Positions 14,369-14,983 of a stretch of 14,983 nt of DNA are shown in pieces. The translations under genes were made by a program, and so were the position numbers. Below the pieces are notes generated by a model. It had not been told where the DNA came from and did no database searches. It worked only from the letters and a program-made list of their open reading frames with translations. Location: contig JBCDIQ010000107.1 of the NCBI GenBank assembly GCA_039024295.1, positions 1-14,983 of the forward strand. Reading direction: 5' to 3'. Source of the stretch: JBCDIQ01 sp039024295. Lineage in GTDB: Bacteria; Bacteroidota; Bacteroidia; J057. Position 1 is the stretch's first letter, and each line of letters starts with the position of its first letter.

Positions 14369-14397
14369 CAGTCCGGGTATTTAGGGGGCTAGAACAC
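14359..14397. repeat. IS inverted repeat, orfA side
   Basis: Read inward on the minus strand it begins GTGTTCTAGCCCCCTAAATA and ends TTACAGAT. It is the partner of the repeat at 12846-12884. Confidence 0.75.
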
Positions 14398-14400
14398 TGA
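14398..14400. repeat. Possible target-site duplication, right copy (TGA)
   Basis: Matches TGA at 12843-12845 on the far side of the element; see that entry for the caveat. Confidence 0.45.
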
Positions 14401-14841
14401 CCTCTCCAAAACATTATTAAAATACTGTCTATTACTTCACTCTTAGGCAATGGATGAATTGAGATACATTTTTTAAAAAATGTAAATGCAAACTTTTCCA
14501 GAAATTCTATTTCGTCAGAAGTCCATTCTTCTCTATCAAATGGTTTTAATCTTTTTAATGAAATTTCTGTTGAGTGAGAAGGAAAATCAAAGTTCACAAT
14601 CAGCTCAATATATCGTGGGAGAAAATGTTTCAATTCGTTGATTGGTGTTTTTGCCGTTGCAGCACCATCATTATATTCCATCAATAGGCTTTTAGGAATT
14701 TCCTTAACAGGAAGACTAGCAAGTACACCTTCATCTTTCTTATCCATACAGCAATCTGTACAAATATCCAATGGACTTTGTGCCTGGTAATTTTCAAATA
14801 AGCTGTACGCTTCTTTAATTATTTCTTCCATTTGCTAATTC

Positions 14842-14982
14842 CTAACTGACCTTTCGCTCACGATTTTTTAGGAAATTTTGTGAGAAATTATTAGCGGAAT
14901 TAGCTTTCGAATATGAAACGTCGCGACGCATTTGATTTATATACCGATTACCTACTAGCTGGCTTTGGTCAGGCCACTGCCA
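14842..14982 (-). CDS. Possible C-terminal end of an upstream gene
   Basis: The frame is open for 46 codons from the window edge to TAG at 14842-14844, ten bases before the ATG of the next gene. The translation (for example QSQLVGNRYINQMRRDVSYS, ending LKNRERKVS) is polar, rich in Asn/Ser and basic, and matches no family I know. The short spacing to the next start would fit an operon. Against it, 46 codons without a stop can occur by chance, and the stretch includes a CGTCGCGACG palindrome (14919-14928) that could instead be a regulatory site. Confidence 0.3.
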   Translation of the reverse strand, partial: WQWPDQSQLVGNRYINQMRRDVSYSKANSANNFSQNFLKNRERKVS

Positions 14983-14983
14983 C

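Larger units (their letters stand above)
12846..14397 (-). mobile_element. IS3-family insertion sequence, 1,552 bp
   Basis: A complete-looking element: imperfect terminal inverted repeats (12846-12884 and 14359-14397), orfA with helix-turn-helix, orfB with a D-D-35-E integrase core, and a -1 frameshift signal where they overlap. The tips read TGTGGTCTGGCCCCCT and (inverted) GTGTTCTAGCCCCCT, and share an inner TTACAGAT. A TGA flanks both sides. It lies between two truncated host genes. The subgroup within IS3 (IS150-like or other) cannot be fixed from sequence alone. All parts needed for transposition appear intact. Confidence 0.9.
14220..14831 (-). pseudogene. Conserved hypothetical protein, 3' end cut off by the IS
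   Basis: Codons 1-144 (14831 down to 14400) are host sequence; after that the frame runs through the IS end to 14220 and adds meaningless residues. The host part has DICTDCCMDKKDEGVLASLP (22-41, a C-x-x-C-C group that could bind metal), then LLMEYNDGAATAK, ELKHFLPRYIELI and PSHSTEISLKRL. I recall this C.xCCM ... KHFLPR.LEL pattern from an uncharacterised family of roughly 250-300 residues, which would make about half the protein missing. In that family the DSILIMF segment continues differently than here, so the IS junction lies close to it (from memory, unverified). The ATG has GGAATTAG nearby as a weak SD. Confidence 0.65.

Noticed and set aside
14842..14928. Integron attC-like site near GTTAGGA and the palindrome CGTCGCGACG
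   Set aside because: GTTAGGA misses the attC core GTTRRRY at its last base, no matching partner core was found at a suitable distance, and no integrase or cassette array is visible.

Overview
The window looks like part of a Bacteroidota chromosome, probably a Cytophagales / Cyclobacteriaceae-type bacterium. This is inferred from protein style (zinc-less lipoprotein MsrB, tricorn-type S41 protease, DinB-like protein, membrane class III cyclase), weak Shine-Dalgarno sequences, and one good match to the Bacteroidota promoter (TTTG, 21 bp, TATGCTTG). No rRNA, tRNA or CRISPR array was seen. Most genes lie on the minus strand; only the toxin-antitoxin pair and the cyclase are on the plus strand.

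Left part (1-4550): the end of a DUF2281-type antitoxin overlaps a complete VapC-like PIN toxin. Next come a four-helix membrane class III nucleotide cyclase, then (minus strand) a lipoprotein methionine sulfoxide reductase B, a small membrane protein, a small hypothetical protein, and a CBS-HEPN fusion.

Middle (4640-7190): the most distinctive locus. A DUF4198-type periplasmic protein carries five near-identical 34-residue histidine-rich repeats in a loop of its second domain and ends in a membrane anchor. It is translationally coupled (TAGTG overlap, GTG start) to a HupE/UreJ-family metal permease. A 13-bp inverted repeat upstream contains half-sites resembling the E. coli NikR operator (GTATGA ... 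TCATAC) with a shorter spacer. Together these suggest a metal-regulated nickel (or cobalt/zinc) capture-and-transport module. Just upstream lies an 88-codon remnant of a GH13 alpha-glucosidase.

Right-centre (7320-11963): a two-gene operon of an alpha/beta-hydrolase-like secreted protein and a tricorn-type S41 protease, a non-coding stretch with two strong hairpins, a DinB-family protein, a three-helix membrane protein of unknown role, and a 2H phosphoesterase.

Right end (12045-14983): a 1,552-bp IS3-family element with orfA, orfB and a textbook A AAA AAG -1 frameshift site. It lies between a 5'-truncated HEPN-domain gene and a 3'-truncated conserved hypothetical gene. Both flanking reading frames now run into IS sequence, so both are probably broken. 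The last 141 bases hold a possible C-terminal end of a further upstream gene.
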